From Xylaria sp. FL1777 (Eukaryota; Ascomycota; Sordariomycetes; Xylariales; Xylariaceae): 64,000 nt of DNA. The stretch lies in contig MU400619.1 of assembly GCA_022578965.1 (NCBI GenBank), positions 62,001 to 126,000 of the forward strand, written 5' to 3'. Numbering within the stretch: the stretch's first letter is position 1; each line of letters starts with the position of its first letter. Below, piece after piece: positions 13,281 through 26,775 of this stretch. The notes under the pieces are model-generated. The model worked only from the letters and a program-made list of their open reading frames with translations, was not told the origin of the DNA and searched no databases. Made by a program: the position numbers and the translations under genes.

Positions 13281-15935
13281 AATAGTTTTAAGCAATATAT
13301 ATAAACTGTTTTAAGCAATACTTAATTATAACTAAGTTTAATTATCTGCTATTTTTTATTACGCTAAGCTTTATGGCCTGCAATATTATATCTAGGCTTA
13401 AAAGCTTAAACGTTTATTAAGCTATTAAATTATACTTTAGTTACATTAAGCAACGTGTTGTTAGTTTAATTTAAAACTAAAAAATGCACAAAGTTAAAAA
13501 AAAAATTCTTTTTTACTAAATAGTGTCTTAGGACTATATTTAAGCATAGCAAACATTATTAGCACTATGCATAATTAATATAGCTAACTAGCTTTTTAAA
13601 AAACTTTGCTAAAATAACCTTAGTAATCTTAAAATATGTAGTACAGCTAATAATAGTTAGTTTATATTTAAGTTAATTAAATTTAATAGCTTTATTAATA
13701 ATGACCTGCTTTGTTTAGCAATATTACTATAATTATAACTAACTAACTAAAAGCTATACTATTTTTTTTGCTTGTTAAGCTAGTTAAAATTAATATAGCT
13801 AGCTTTTATATTTTAAAAATTAAACAACTATAAACAGTAAATATCTAGTTTAAGTTTTTGTATTAACTGCTTTTGCTCTAAAATCTTAGCTTAATAATAA
13901 GCTTAAACTTAATTAAAGCTATTTTTAAAATAGTTTATATTAATTTATATAACACAAATAGCATAGTATAACATTTTACAACTATTTATTATAAATCCTT
14001 AATATACTAATAGAAAAAATAAGTATACAGATATAATTATTACTGCAAAAAAAACTAAACCATATATATAAGTAAACTATATCTATAAAACATAGCACAG
14101 TTTACGTATTAAACTAAACTAAACTTAAAAAAAGACTTATTATTAATAATACTTAAGGTGTGCTTTACAAAACAATTTAAGCTAAGTTAGTTCTACACAC
14201 TACATATGTTTTCTGATAGCCAAAGAAATCAAGCAATAATGTTTAAGCAGTTTTTGTACATATTTAAAATATATATTGCTTTTTTTATAAAACATCTAAA
14301 AAATAAACAGGCTATTTAGCATTTTTAAACCTATAACATATTTTTTATTAACAATAATAAAGTACTTAAGCCTTTTAAATTTAAGTATACATATAGTATG
14401 CTTATTTAATAAACTAGTATTATTAATACTTGGTCTAATTATTAAAGATTTAACCATTATACTAAAAAAAAATAATATAAACAAAATAAACAATTTTAAT
14501 AGCTTAAGCACTGCATTAATTAAAGTAGCTAAAACAAAAATTACTTAAAGTTCTTAAAACGCCAATATACAGAAAAAAACAAAAATTAAAAACAAACAAA
14601 AAACAATATTATGTAGCATTTAATATTAATGTGCTATTAGAAAAAACTACGTTAAGCTAAAATATCGTTAAACTAAAAACTAAACAATAAAAGACGTACA
14701 AAAAAAGTTAAAGCACGAAGTAGCAATTTTATAGAAAAAACAATTAAAAACGTTAAATTAAAGGTATTCTTAAGTATTTATAGATATTATTTTATATATA
14801 AGTGCAGAACAAAAATAGTTAATAGTTAACTATTAAAGATGTTTTTCTTTAAAGTAAAATTAAGTTACAGAAAAATAGCTACTAAGTTATAGTTATAAAT
14901 AAAAGCTCAATTTTATTAATTCTTAAGTTCTCTAAAAAGTTTTATATAGTAAATACTAAATTGTTTTTTTATAATTAAGCTTCTTTTATTTTGCTGCAAC
15001 CTTAATTCTTAACATTAACAGGTTTTTTTAAACGCTATAAGTAATTATAAGTAGCTTACTAAAATAATTTATTTGTTTTATAAAAAAGCTAAAGTTTGCT
15101 ATTTTTAAATAAAAAAAAAAGCTAGCTTTAATTATATTTGCTTATGCTTTATTTTATGCGTAGCCAACCATTAAGTTTATAAAACTTAAAAATATTAATT
15201 AGCTTAGCAAAGCTATTTAATAATTAAAAACAAAATGAACTAAAGTAATACGTATAAAATCTTTAAAACTAGCATAAAAGTTAAACTATATTATAAATGT
15301 AAACACTTATAAAACAAACAGTAAACATTAGTAAAGTACTTTATAATTTCGTTTTAAATTATAAGCATAATTTATTTACTTTTAGATTAATTATTTTAAT
15401 TGCTATATTTAAGCAAACTTATAAGCGCTGTAGTAAAAACTAAGCTGCAGCATAATTTATAAAACAAATCACAAGCTCTAAGCATATTATTAGTAGTAAA
15501 TAACCTGTAAATTTAACGCGTATTTATTAATAAGCATACTATCCTTGTTAAAAAACAAAACATGTTAAAATTGCCTTAATACTTAAACGAAAAAAAATGC
15601 CGTTTTAGAAATAAAGTTAACTAAAGCAAAATAGCAAATCTTATAGTATATAGTTATCTAATATATACTAAAGTTTTATTAGCTCCTTTTAATGTTTAAG
15701 TTGCTACTTACACTTAACTTAACTTAGTAGCTGCACCTAGTAGTAAGTTTTAACTTATAATTTACATCCCTGGTTTTATAGTATAAATTAAAACTTCTTT
15801 TAATATAACCTCCGATTTCTTACAAACTTTGTTTTTTAACCTAACTTTAAGCTTTTAGCTATTGCTATTTTTATTTTATATATATAACGTAAAAAAGCAC
15901 TTAATAATAGCTACTATTAGCACAACTATACTTAT

Positions 15936-16655
15936 TACATTTAACTTAACTACAACGTAAATTAGCTAATAACAATAAGCTTTAAACTGCTTTTTTCGGT
16001 CTTAAAAATGTTATTGCAGCTACACTTTAATTAAAGCCTAAGTTAAATAAACACAATTAGTTAAAAAACAACTATATTTCCTGCTACATTTAACTTAATT
16101 GTAACATAAATTAGCTAACAATAAGCTTTAATACTATTAACAAACAAGCTTTAAACTGCTTTTTTTAGTCTTAAAAGTATTATTGTAGCTAAGCTTTAAT
16201 TAAAGCTTAAGTTAAATAAACATAATTAATTAAAAAACAACTGTACTTTCTGCTACATTTAACTTAATTGCAATATAAATTAGTTAACAATAACAAGCTT
16301 TAATACTATTAATAAACAAGCTTCGAACTGCTTTTTTCGATTAATTGCAACATAGATCGGCTAACAACAACAAGCTTTAATACTATAACAAACAAACTTC
16401 GAACTGCTTTTTTTAATCTTAAAAGTACTATTGTAATTAAGCTTACACCTTAATTAAAACCTAAGTTAAATAAACATAATTAATTAACAAATAACTGCAC
16501 CTTTTGCTACATTTAATGTAAATTAGCTAATAATAACAAGCTTTAATACTATAACAAACAAACTTTAAACTACTTTTTTTAATCTTAAAAGTGCTATTGC
16601 AACTAAGCATGCACTTTAATTAAAGCCTAAGTTAAGTAAACATAGTTAGCTAAAA
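15936..16655. repeat. Satellite-like tandem array, units ~150-170 bp
   Basis: Units begin tacatttaacttaatt and end near ttgct. Starts are at 15936, 16085, 16254 and 16508, with a truncated internal unit restarting near 16338. Each carries the same blocks: aattagctaacaataa, aagctttaatactat, aactgctttttt, a short TTAAAAGT..ATTG block, then tttaattaaagcctaagttaaataaacata. Copies differ mainly by C/T and G/A changes. There is no coding potential. Confidence 0.8.
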
Positions 16656-16659
16656 ATTA

Positions 16660-19150
16660 TATATATACAAACAAGCAAGCAAAAAATATCAAACGTGCTA
16701 TACAAAATAAAGACTTTATACAAAAAACACTTTTTTCTTTATTAATAAGCGTTTTATAGCACAAATTAGTAGCTTTAATAGCTTAATGCTTTACTTTATA
16801 AAAAAGCAGCAGCAATTAACGCTATTATTACTTATAGCGCAACAAACAAGTCTGTACTGCCTAAAGTAATTAAAGTTGCTAAGCTGCTACTACTTCTAAA
16901 GTTAAAAAAAGCAAACCTGTTAAAAAATCCAATAAATGCTTGTTATGCTGCTTTATTTATATAAACAAAGGTTATTTTATATTAATTCAAACTTACTTGC
17001 TCTTTGTTGCTATTTTAATTTGCCCAAAAAAGTCACTAAGCATTTTAATAAGTTATATCTAGCTAATTCGCTTAACTACCTAATAGTTATGCTACAAAAC
17101 AAACAGCATTTCTAAAATCATTTTTATGTTGTTTAATATTATAGAACTAAAAAGTAGTAATTATTATTTATAAGCACTTCTAGCAATTAATTTATATATA
17201 CTTAAAAATAGCTGCATATATATAATAATGCTTATTTATAAGTAGTACTATTATTACTATTAAAACTAAACTAAAAAGCTATGCTAGCAAAAAACTGCGT
17301 TTTTATTTATAATTTTATAGCTTTTAACAACGTAAATAATGCATATATAGCTATTAAACTTTCTATAAACTTAAGGCTTACAAGTTTATATATTTTAATA
17401 AAACTGCTTAAATTACACATAAAATACATATGCTAGTAATAACTAACAACTTGAATTAATAGCAGTAAAACTAATCGCAACGTTTTGTTTTAAGCAAACT
17501 ATTTTACCTAACTACAAAAGTACAACATTTGCTTATGCTACGTAGCAGTTTATAACCTAAGCTAAATTAAAAAGTTTTTAAATAAAAATTACGCTTTAGT
17601 TTTAATAAAAATAGCAATTAGCGTATACGCAACAAGTAAATATGTAGTTTAATTAATATATAGTATTAACTTTTAGTCCTATATTACAACGTTTTCTATA
17701 AAGCTACATATATGTTTAAATAGCACTAAATTACTAAACGCGTAAAAAACTAAAGCATAATTAACTTTTTTACTGTTGCTATTACTATAAACCTAGGTTA
17801 TATTAATGCTAGCGTTTTTTAAACAGTTTCTTGTATTACTAGCAAAAATAAAGCATGCTAAACTAGCTTTAAAAAACAAAAGAATTAAATTTTCTGCAAT
17901 TATAGCTACTATTATTAGCTTATAACTTGCAACGTTATGCTAGTAAGCTCCTTTTATATCTATTTTATTATTTAATTAAAAAATAAGCTTTAATAGCAGC
18001 ATATATACTATATTGTTTTAGCTTTATTTGTAACGTTAATATTGCGCTAATTTTATAGCTGCTTTTTGGATGCAATACAGCGCAACATATATTATTTTCG
18101 CCTTAAAACTCGCGTTAATATCTAAGTTAAGCTTACAAAAGCAATAAAGCAATAATTGTTGCCTTAGCTACGCTATTACGTTTAGCACCTCTTTAAAAAA
18201 GATCTTTTGCTTAAACTTAACTACGTTTTAAATAAAAAAATATAAAATTTTAACATTAAAAAGTAGCTAACATATAACATTAATAAGATTTACTAGTTTT
18301 TTAAGGAAATAAAAACCTATTCTTAACTTAATAAAGCTCTAAAATCGTAAACGCTTTATTAAAGCAGAAAAAAAGATCTTATGTAGCTTTAAGGTTTTCT
18401 TAATATTTAACGCATTAGCTAAAAAAAATTAAAATAACAAAGTAAATAACGAACTATAGTTTTACTTTAAAAAGCGCCATTTATACTGTTTGTACTTTGT
18501 AAGTCCTGCTATATAAAACATAATTTTGTTTTTAGTTAGCAAAAGTATAATAATTACGTTGCTAAATTAAAGAACAATATAATAAGGATTGCAAAATCGT
18601 AAACGTTTAACAAAACATACTACTTTAAGATTACTATTATTGTTACTATTGCTATATTATATAAATTGTAGCTAGCTTTAGATCTTAAGGCTGCTAATTA
18701 TAATAAGGTGTTAAATATATATAATAATGTTATAAAGGTTTATAAAAAAAGTTAAAAAATAAAGCAAACCGCGCAGAAAATATATTAAGTAAATTATGCA
18801 AAGCGCTAAAAAACCATGCAATAAATTAAGCTTATTTAAACTATAAACTTTACCTAGTGTAAAGCTTCCTTTATACTGTTTAAATTCTTTATCCGTAAAG
18901 TTACTTATTAATTATACATAAATCTACATGTTAAGTTACTAAGATTAAAAACTAGTGCAATCTAAGTTTATTAAGAAATTTAACATTTGTTCTTTAAAAT
19001 GCTCCAATAACTAAAAGTTGGTTTAGTTTCTTTTTTGCTTTAGCTAAATTTAAGTTCCTTAAAATGCATAACATTATAACACAAAGATTCCTTTGTATTA
19101 ATTATTGCTTAAAGCTAAAATCCGCTAATAGCTAAGTTTATAAAATAAAA
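16660..19150. other. AT-rich hypermutated DNA without intact genes
   Basis: No recognisable gene, RNA or repeat array was found. Stops are dense in all frames. Confidence 0.7.
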
Positions 19151-19154
19151 AAAC

Positions 19155-19535
19155 TATTATAACATAATGCACAAGCTTTTTTTAGTATTAAAGTTAGCTA
19201 CACTAGTTTTAGCTACTACTAAGTAGTTATACTAATGGCTAAATCTCTTATAAAGTAAAAAAAACTATAAAAAAAAAAAATTATAAATAAAATTATTAAA
19301 GGTTAAATAATATAATGCATAAACCTTTTTTAGCATTATAGTTAACTACACTAATTTTAGCTTATTACTACTAAGTGCTTACGCTTATAAAACAATGCTA
19401 CTACTGTTAAAACAGTTAAAACGCAATAAAATAAATTCATGCTTATTATAAAGCAATACTATAAATATTATACCTTTTTTAGCATTAAAGTTAGCTGCAC
19501 TAGTTTTAGCTTACTATTACTAAGTGCTTATATAA
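19155..19535. repeat. Three spaced copies of a ~75-bp block
   Basis: A block reading roughly ttttttagcattaaagttagctgcactagttttagctta appears near 19175, 19326 and 19470, spaced about 145-150 bp and separated by more diverged sequence. This is an old tandem array that ends where the R1 repeat begins. Confidence 0.65.
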
Positions 19536-19855
19536 CAAGGGCTAATATTAAAGCTTAAAACTAAGTTATTAACTCTTTATTTTGTATATAATAATCTATT
19601 ATAGCTACAAAAGTCTATGTCTTTTATTAAAGCTGTTTTTAAGTTTATATATAATTAGTTTAAAGCTTTTAAACTTCCATAGTCCGCTTATATGTCTTAA
19701 ATAAACTAAGGTTAAATAACTTTACTTCTTATACGCAAAACAGTTTTAATAAGTCTTAATTTAGCGCAGTATAATCTTGGTGTTTTACTAAACTATACGT
19801 TTAAAAATAGCACAAAGTGTTTAGCTAGTTTAACGCGTATAATAGCTAACTTATT
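19533..19855 (+). repeat. Dispersed repeat R1, copy A
   Basis: About 320 bases starting taacaagggctaatattaaa and ending gtttagctagtttaacgcgtataatag. Related copies lie at 25751-25945 (part), 37486-37630 (part), 37813-38148, 39600-39925 and 51290-51573, all in the same orientation. A conserved core is ttaagtttatatataattag, followed by a block containing ttagcgcagtataat. No terminal inverted repeat or coding frame is visible. A solo LTR or a short non-autonomous element is the likeliest class. Confidence 0.75.
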
Positions 19856-19882
19856 AGCATTTACTGTTTTAAAAGCTAAAGT

Positions 19883-20056
19883 AACTATATTTATACCTGT
19901 TAGCAAAAGCAAATAAAATATTTTATATTTTAAATTCTTAATAAAATTTTCTATTAATAAGCATGCTTAAACTATATTTATACCTGTTAGCAAAGGTAAA
20001 TAAAGTATTTTATGTTTTAAATTCTTAATAAGATTTTCTATTAATAGGCATGCTAG
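19883..20056. repeat. 87-bp tandem duplication
   Basis: The unit starting aactatatttatacctgtta begins at 19883 and again at 19970. The two copies differ at a few positions, all A/G or C/T as far as I can read. Confidence 0.85.
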
Positions 20057-20089
20057 CTTTTCTGTTATTAATAGTGCTTTTATTAATAA

Positions 20090-20840
20090 CTATATAACAT
20101 CGAATTCTTTTAGGCTTGCTTTTAAAGCAACTAGTAATTTGCCGCGTAAATAAAAAAAAAGTATAGCTAATTGTACGTTTAAGTAGCAAGCATTGCTATA
20201 GGTATTATTTTGCATTTAACTTTGCAAGTTATAAGCAATGCTATTAAAAAATCCATTAGCTTAATGCTTTTAATATTTATAAGGTTTAACTAGAACTTTT
20301 AGCTAATTATATATTTAAGTAGCATTGCTATAAGCATTTAATAATTATATAACATTAAATTTTCTTAAACTTGCTTTTAAAGCAACTAGTAATTTATTGC
20401 GTAAATTAAAAAAAGGTGCAGCTAATTATACGTTTAAGTAGTGTTGCTATAAGCATTGCTTTATATTTAACTTTATAAGTTATAAGCAATACTATTAAAA
20501 AATTTATTGCTTTAATGCTTTTAGTATTTATAAAGTTTAACTAAAACTTATAGCTAATTGTACGTTTAAGTAGCATTACTTTATATTTAACCTTATAGGT
20601 TATAAGTAATGCTATTAAAAAACCTATTGCTTTAATGCCTTTAGTACTTGCAAAGTTTAACTTACGTTTAAATAGCATTGCTATAAACATTGCTTTGTAT
20701 TTAATTTTATAAGTTATAAGCAATACTGTTAAAAAACTTATTACCTTAATGTTTTTTAGTTATAAGCAATGCTATTAAAAAAACAAATAGCTTAGTGCTT
20801 TTAATACTTTTAAGGTTTAATTAAAACTTATAGCTAAATA
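20090..20840. repeat. Composite tandem array around a 'cgtttaagtagcattgctata' block
   Basis: A larger unit (gcttttaaagcaactagtaatt ... ) of about 250 bp occurs twice. Inside and after it a ~110-130 bp unit (agctaattgtacgtttaagt, gcattgctataagcattgct, ttataagttataagcaatgc) repeats at least five times. The 60-codon minus frame at 20541-20723 is an effect of the repeat. Confidence 0.75.
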
Positions 20841-20849
20841 TAAAGTTTT

Positions 20850-21566
20850 TAGGGTTATAATTATATAAGCACTTTGTTTTTAAATAACTTTTTTTTTAGC
20901 TTTAAAGTTTAAACAACTTTTATTTTTTATAAACCTTTTCTAAAACAATGAAGGTTTTTATTAATAAGAAGTCATAACTTAAGTCGTTTTTAAAAACATT
21001 ATTAATTTTTCTTTTATAACATTTTTAAAGCAATACAAAAAATGCAATTACTTTTTCGCTAAAATATAAAAAGAACAGCTTTTTTATAGTTATTGCTACG
21101 CTGCTTTTTCTTACTTTAACATTATTTCGATTGCTTCTAATTTTAAAGTTATTATACTAAAACGCGTGTTAACCTGCTTTACTTACGTTTAGCCCGGTTT
21201 ATAAAGTTTGCAAAGCATTGCTAATACTTTTTTAAGCGCTTTAAAAATTATAGCTATTACTAGTATTAGTATTAATACAGCAGCTAGCATTCTAGTAAAA
21301 AAAACTTACCTTTTATAACAAAAGGATAGCTAATGTAATTTAAATTTCCACTTGTTGTATAACCTTTATGCAAACCGAGCGCTTATTAAAAAAGCTGCTT
21401 TCTTTGATTTGCAAAAAGCTTAGCTTTTTAAAACAGCTTAACGTATTTACTATATTATTAGTTATAATTCAATAAAAACGCATAAATATTTTATATTGCT
21501 AAAGTTTAAGCATTAGTTTTACTATAACAACTTGTTGTTTTATAACCGCTTAAAGATCTTATATTA
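20850..21566. other. AT-rich hypermutated DNA
   Basis: No open frames or repeats that I can support. Confidence 0.65.
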
Positions 21567-21851
21567 TAAAAGCAATGCTAATATTATTAGTAATTTTTTC
21601 TAAAAAAAAGCAGAAAAAACATTTAAAATAAGTAAAACTAAAAAATAAAAGCAATATTACCTCTTTTTTTACTTACTTGCTTTATATGTTCACTAAGTTT
21701 AACTAATTGTAAAAGCAATATTAATATTATTATTAATTTTTTCTAAAAGAAAGCTTAAAAAAAACATTTAAAGTAAGTAAAAAAACTAGAAAATAAAAGC
21801 AATATTACTTCTTTTTTTATTTACTTGCTTTACGTGTTTATTAAGTTTAAC
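21567..21851. repeat. 143-bp tandem duplication
   Basis: The unit taaaagcaatgctaatatta ... ctaagtttaac starts at 21567 and again at 21710. The copies differ by scattered transitions and one or two short indels in A runs. Confidence 0.85.
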
Positions 21852-24800
21852 TGTACTAGCTTATTAAGCATTCTGCAAAAATCCTCGATTTTTATAGCTT
21901 GCGTAAACACTGTTTGAAGCGTTTACTAGTTTAAAGATTTAGTACTTCTTTATCTTTAAAGCGCTTTAAAAGTATTATTGCCTTTTTAAAACTTTATGGT
22001 TTTCTTTATTGCTATACTTAAAAATCAATATGTTTAAAGCAAAAGCTAGCATAAAAGTTAGCTAAAATTAAAACGCTAATAGTATTCCTGTTTACTAAAG
22101 TTTAGTTAACTAAATATATTATTTTTAATATAAAGCATATAAATAGCAAAACTATTAACACTTTATTAAAAAATAAATTATTAAGAATTGTAATACTAAC
22201 AATAGTTATACAAAAAACAGTAATAACAAAGGCAAACTAATGCTTTTTTTTTGTTGCTTAGCTTAACGCTTATAAAAAAGCTAGCATATAATTCTTGCTT
22301 ATAAGCTAGCTTAGCTAAGTATAGTTATGCTTAGCAAAGTTTATCTACAAATAAAAACGTGCTAAACTAGCAAGCCTACTTTTAATTAAAGATTTTGCTT
22401 AAACAATTTGCTTAGCATATCTATTAGCAAGTTAGAAATGTTTATTATATTATTAATTCTATTATTAATTTTATCTTTTTTTAGTTTTGCGTTTAACTTT
22501 AATAATGTAGCTGCAACTTACGAAAACCTATAGTATTATGCATTTTAACTTATGCTGCCTAAATAAACAACATTTAAACTATTAATTAGTTTGTTACCTT
22601 TCTAGTTTTTAATTCTTAGCAAGCATATAAAGCTAAAGCCAATAAAATAAAAAAATCATAGTAAAGCCTTAATTAAGTTTAAATTATTATTATTTTCTAA
22701 AATATATTTATAAACAATAGCATAATAAGTATTTTTAAGTAATATGCTGCACGAAAGCTTATTATATTTGCAAAGCTATAGTTTAATATAATATAGCATA
22801 CGTTTAATAAAAGCAGCATTAAAATCGATCTAGCTATAGTACTTCTTTATAAGCAAAAACTGTAATAAAATAACTTAAGGAGCTCTAACTGCTAAAAACT
22901 GCTATATTTTATTACAAGGCATAAAAAAAGCAAGCATATTAACTATTGCTTGCGCTTAAGTCTTTAAGCGCCCAAAAAAAAAAAGTACTAGCTTTTTTTC
23001 TAAAACTGCTTTAATTATTTAAAAAATAGCAGCATTTTAACCTTTTTAATAAAAAGCAAAATAGCTATTATAAGTTTAAAATAGTTGCAGATTCTAAAAC
23101 TAAGTAGTTAAAAAAACAACTATTATAGTGCATATAAACAAAGAAAAATGTTTTATAAAGCACTTAAAAAAAAAGCCTAAAAGATTTTTATGCAATAACA
23201 ATAGCATTATTTCGTTATAAAGCTTTTAGTAAAGCAAAAAAACAAAAGAAAAAATATTAGTTAATTTACAACTTTTAAAATAAATATGCTTTGATTTGCA
23301 AACGTAACTTTTTAAACACATTTGTTATACTTATTACCTAGTTTAGTAACTAATTTTTATTTAATGCTATTTAAATCAAAAAAGCATTTCTATAGTTATA
23401 GCTGCTTAAAATCCTTAGCTATGTAAATTAGTAAGCCTTGCATTAACTTGTTGCTAAAAAAATCTAGTTTTAAACGTTTAATATAGTAATAAAAAAATAG
23501 CTTTAGCTGCTTAAAAAGCAGTTTAGTATTTTTTATAGTAGACATAAAAACAAATAAATTAATTAAAAATAAAAGGAGTATTTAGAAAAAAGTTCGCATT
23601 ATGTTTATTAGTTATTAGTTAGCGTTTAATAATTACTTATGCATAAGTATAGCTTAAAAAGTAACAGCATAAGTAAGTACAAAAAACTATAATAATAAAA
23701 ATAATTAAAAATAAAAAATGTTAAATCTATAACTTAATTCTTTATATAAAAAAATACTTAATACTTAAAAAGTGCAGGTTATTAAAATAAAGTATTTTAT
23801 TTTAAGCTACGTAGTATTAACTACTTATTTTATTAGCAATATAAGTACTTTATCAAAAAACCGGCCTAGTAGGTTTTATATTAAAAGGGCTTGCGTAGCA
23901 AGTACTATAGCAGAACTAAAGGTGTAAAGCCTAACTAATATTAGTATAAAGTAAGTTTTGTTTAAGGTTACTTATTAATTTAACAGAAAAACAATAAGTG
24001 CATTGTAAGTTTATTAATTTATAGCGCACTTTATTTACTAAGTTAACTATAATTATAGTATATATTGCTAATTAACTAATTAGCACCTACTTACACCTTT
24101 ATTATATTTACTAAATATAAGTATTTTAAACTATCCTATTTTTTATAAAAAATGAAAAAGTATAAAGATATTTAGTAGATTTACTAAAACAGGTTTAAAT
24201 TTATGCCCTAATATTAATTTGTTATGCTTTAAAATTTAAAGCAAGTATTAAATACTACTAAAGCGCTATTATTCACAAACCTTTATAAATATACATATTA
24301 AAGCAACTATGCTAATTAGCTAAAAGCAAGAATATTTATTAAAGTTATAACAATAAATTTTAATTTATTATAGTTTACTTTTTAACATATAATAACTCTT
24401 TATTAACTTTTAAATATTATTAATATAACTGCTAAGTTAAATAATCTTTAAACGTCTTATATAGTAATTTAGCTACTTGTAGCTTAAAAGTTTTCTTTTA
24501 GCTAAAGACCTTAACGTAACAAATATTAGCTAAAATAAATTATATAGCTAATAAAAAATAATTAGTATGCAAAGAACTAGCATAAAACCTAAAAAAACTT
24601 ATCTCTAAAAAAAAATAAAACAATATAAATTAATTGTATTGTTTATATAAAATTTATTTTGCGTTTAGCTACATCTGTTAAAACTAGCAAGCTTACATAA
24701 ATCTTTACTTAAAAAACATAGCAAAGCTATCTTTAAAATATACACTTTTTGCTGCAAAACTAGGTCCTGTTTTACAAAAACACTTAAAACATTTGCTACA

Positions 24801-25750
24801 ACAATTTATAATTTTTAACGTAAACTATTGTTTATACTAATAGTAATACTAGCTACACTTTAAGCAAAGGAGTTAGTATAGCAGTTTTTACAACTAGTCC
24901 GTTATATTACTTAATTAAACCTATAAAGCAAAACAATTAATTAATTATTTGCTAGAAAATACTAAGCTTTTAAGCAAGTAGCAGCTTATAATAATGCTTT
25001 ATTTCTTAAATAGCAAAAGGTTATAGCCTAAGTCCTTACTTATATAGCAATTAATAAAATACAGGTTTATTATTATAAACAAAAGTTTTATTATACTAAG
25101 ACTTACTTATAAATTAATTAAATAAAGCTTAGCTACTAATTATTTTTAACGTTAAATTACTACTTTTGTTATAAAGCATTAAAAGTAGTTTTTTAATGTT
25201 TTTATAGCATTTAGTAGCACATTAAAGCAAAAATTATTATTTCAAAATAATAACTTTATAAACTAAAACTATTATAACTTAAAATACGTTAATATTTTAT
25301 AGTTTAAGCATAAAAATACTTTTTTTATTAAGCTTGCTTTTTAATGCTTAGCTATAATAGCAATACAAAAAAAAAGTTATATTATTAGTTCTATTTTGCG
25401 CTAGCAAGTAAGTTTTAACAGCAGGTATATTTATAATATAACTAAGGCTACTAAAAATGCTTTAGCATTAGGACATTTTTACAAAAAGCGCGATTTATAA
25501 TAATCTATAAAAAAAAAAGGCCTTAAAAGCAATATTGCTTTTATGTTTAAAAAGTAGCTCTTATAAAAATTAGTAGCAATTCTAACTTTTGGCTTAGCAA
25601 GCAGCACTTTTAGCAATACTTTTAATAGCAAAATAAATAAGCTAAGCAATAATAAAAGTAATAGTAATAATAACAAACCTAAAATCGAAGCTTTTAATAG
25701 CAGCAAATATAATCTTGCTATATTAAATATTATAAAACTTGCTATAACTA
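21852..25750. other. AT-rich hypermutated DNA without intact genes
   Basis: No gene, RNA or array is visible. The poly-leucine minus frame at 25479-25706 comes from a TTA-type trinucleotide tract near 25630-25680 and is not evidence of a gene. Confidence 0.65.
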
Positions 25751-25945
25751 AAGCTAGCTATTTTTAAGTTTATATATAATTAGTTTAAGCTTTTTAACCT
25801 ATAAGGCCTGCTAATATGTTTTAAATTAACAAAAGCTTAATAGCTTTACTTTTAAACATAAAACATTATTAATAGGTTTTAATTTACTATAGTACTATAT
25901 AACATATTTAAGTATTTAGTACGTTTAGCACATATAATAGCATAT
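25751..25945 (+). repeat. Dispersed repeat R1, copy F (partial)
   Basis: It carries the tttttaagtttatatataat core and ends at acgtttagcacatataatag. It lacks the first ~110 bases of the family and is more diverged in the 3' half than the other copies. Confidence 0.6.
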
Positions 25946-26206
25946 TATATTACATCTGCTAATATAAAAGTAATATAAAATATATGCTAGCTTAAAATAT
26001 TTATTATTTACTACTTTTTTAACTTTAGTTATTAATATTATTAGTTCTTTTTTTAGTATAGCTTTTTGCTTTTTTTTAAACATTATGTTTTTAGTACTAA
26101 TGTTATATTTATGCAGTTTTTTAAGCATAAGCAAAAAAAGAACTTTGTTAGTTACGCAGCATATTAATAAAAAGGCGTCTAAAGGTAAACGTTTTCTAAA
26201 AAACAC
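25925..26206 (-). pseudogene. 93-codon minus frame, unrecognised
   Basis: An ATG-to-stop frame of 93 codons that is not built on a simple repeat. It is mixed in composition, with Lys-rich blocks (FKKKQKAILKKE, TKVKKVVNNK) and a Tyr/Cys-rich end. Its 3' end overlaps the tail of an R1 copy, which argues against an intact gene. No signal peptide, catalytic motif or family match is evident. It may be a piece of a transposon protein or chance. Confidence 0.22.
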
Positions 26207-26428
26207 TTAAACAAAATTTTAACCGGATGCTTATGCAAAAATAAAAAATATTTTTGTATAGCAAAAAGTAAAACTATACGAAGTGTTTAAGCTACTATTA
26301 TTATTACTGCAGCTATTATTGCTATGATTTTCGTTCTTAGCTTTATTTATATTATTAATTATAATTTTTAAGCTAAGCAGTTTAAGCAAAAATAGTTAAA
26401 AACATACTATTTTTAGGTTATTTAATAT

Positions 26429-26525
26429 AATAATTGCTACTAAATAATACTATATTCGATTTTTTCTTAAGCTAAGCAACTATACTACTAGTAACAAAAA
26501 TTTAAATCCTTTTTTTAAAATTAAC
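26429..26525 (+). repeat. Dispersed repeat R5, copy 1
   Basis: About 95 bases (taattgctactaaataatac ... aaatttaaatcctttttt) recur at 40163-40255 in the same orientation with a handful of C/T changes. Confidence 0.65.
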
Positions 26526-26559
26526 CTATAGTTATAAATAGCTCGCTTAATTTTATATA

Positions 26560-26775
26560 TTATTAGCTTAGCTAAATATATAAACTAAGAAAATAAGCTA
26601 ATTATAAATAAAGTTGTAAGATTAAAAGCAACAAACGTAAATAAAGCAGCTGCTTAGCTTATTATTAAACCGGCTAAAGCACTAATAGCAAAACGCATTA
26701 AAGAAGCAATACAAGCAAATGCAAAAGTTATAAACTTAAAACTTAATTATATACTTTTTAAAAAAACAGCTTAGT
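26560..26775 (+). pseudogene. Possible coding relic rich in Ala and Lys
   Basis: One plus frame runs about 70 codons with two or three stops and reads VVRLKATNVNKAAA, then after a TAG LIIKPAKALIAKRIKEAI. Residue mix and helix-like spacing look protein-like, and the stops fall where Trp or Gln codons would be lost to C-to-T change. I do not recognise the family. No start codon can be chosen and the frame is lost on both sides. Confidence 0.3.

Larger units (their letters stand above)
12400..15935. other. AT-rich hypermutated DNA with two dispersed-repeat copies
   Basis: There are no intact genes. It contains one copy each of two short dispersed repeats that recur more than 30 kb away: R6 at about 12650-12720 and R7 at about 13087-13280. 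A minus-strand open frame at 14296-14511 (71 codons) is hydrophobic at its start and matches no family I know. It is compatible with chance or with a small relic. Confidence 0.65.

Noticed and set aside
25479..25706. Minus-strand poly-leucine frame as a gene
   Set aside because: The leucine run comes from a TTA-type trinucleotide tract; no domain or related copy is seen.
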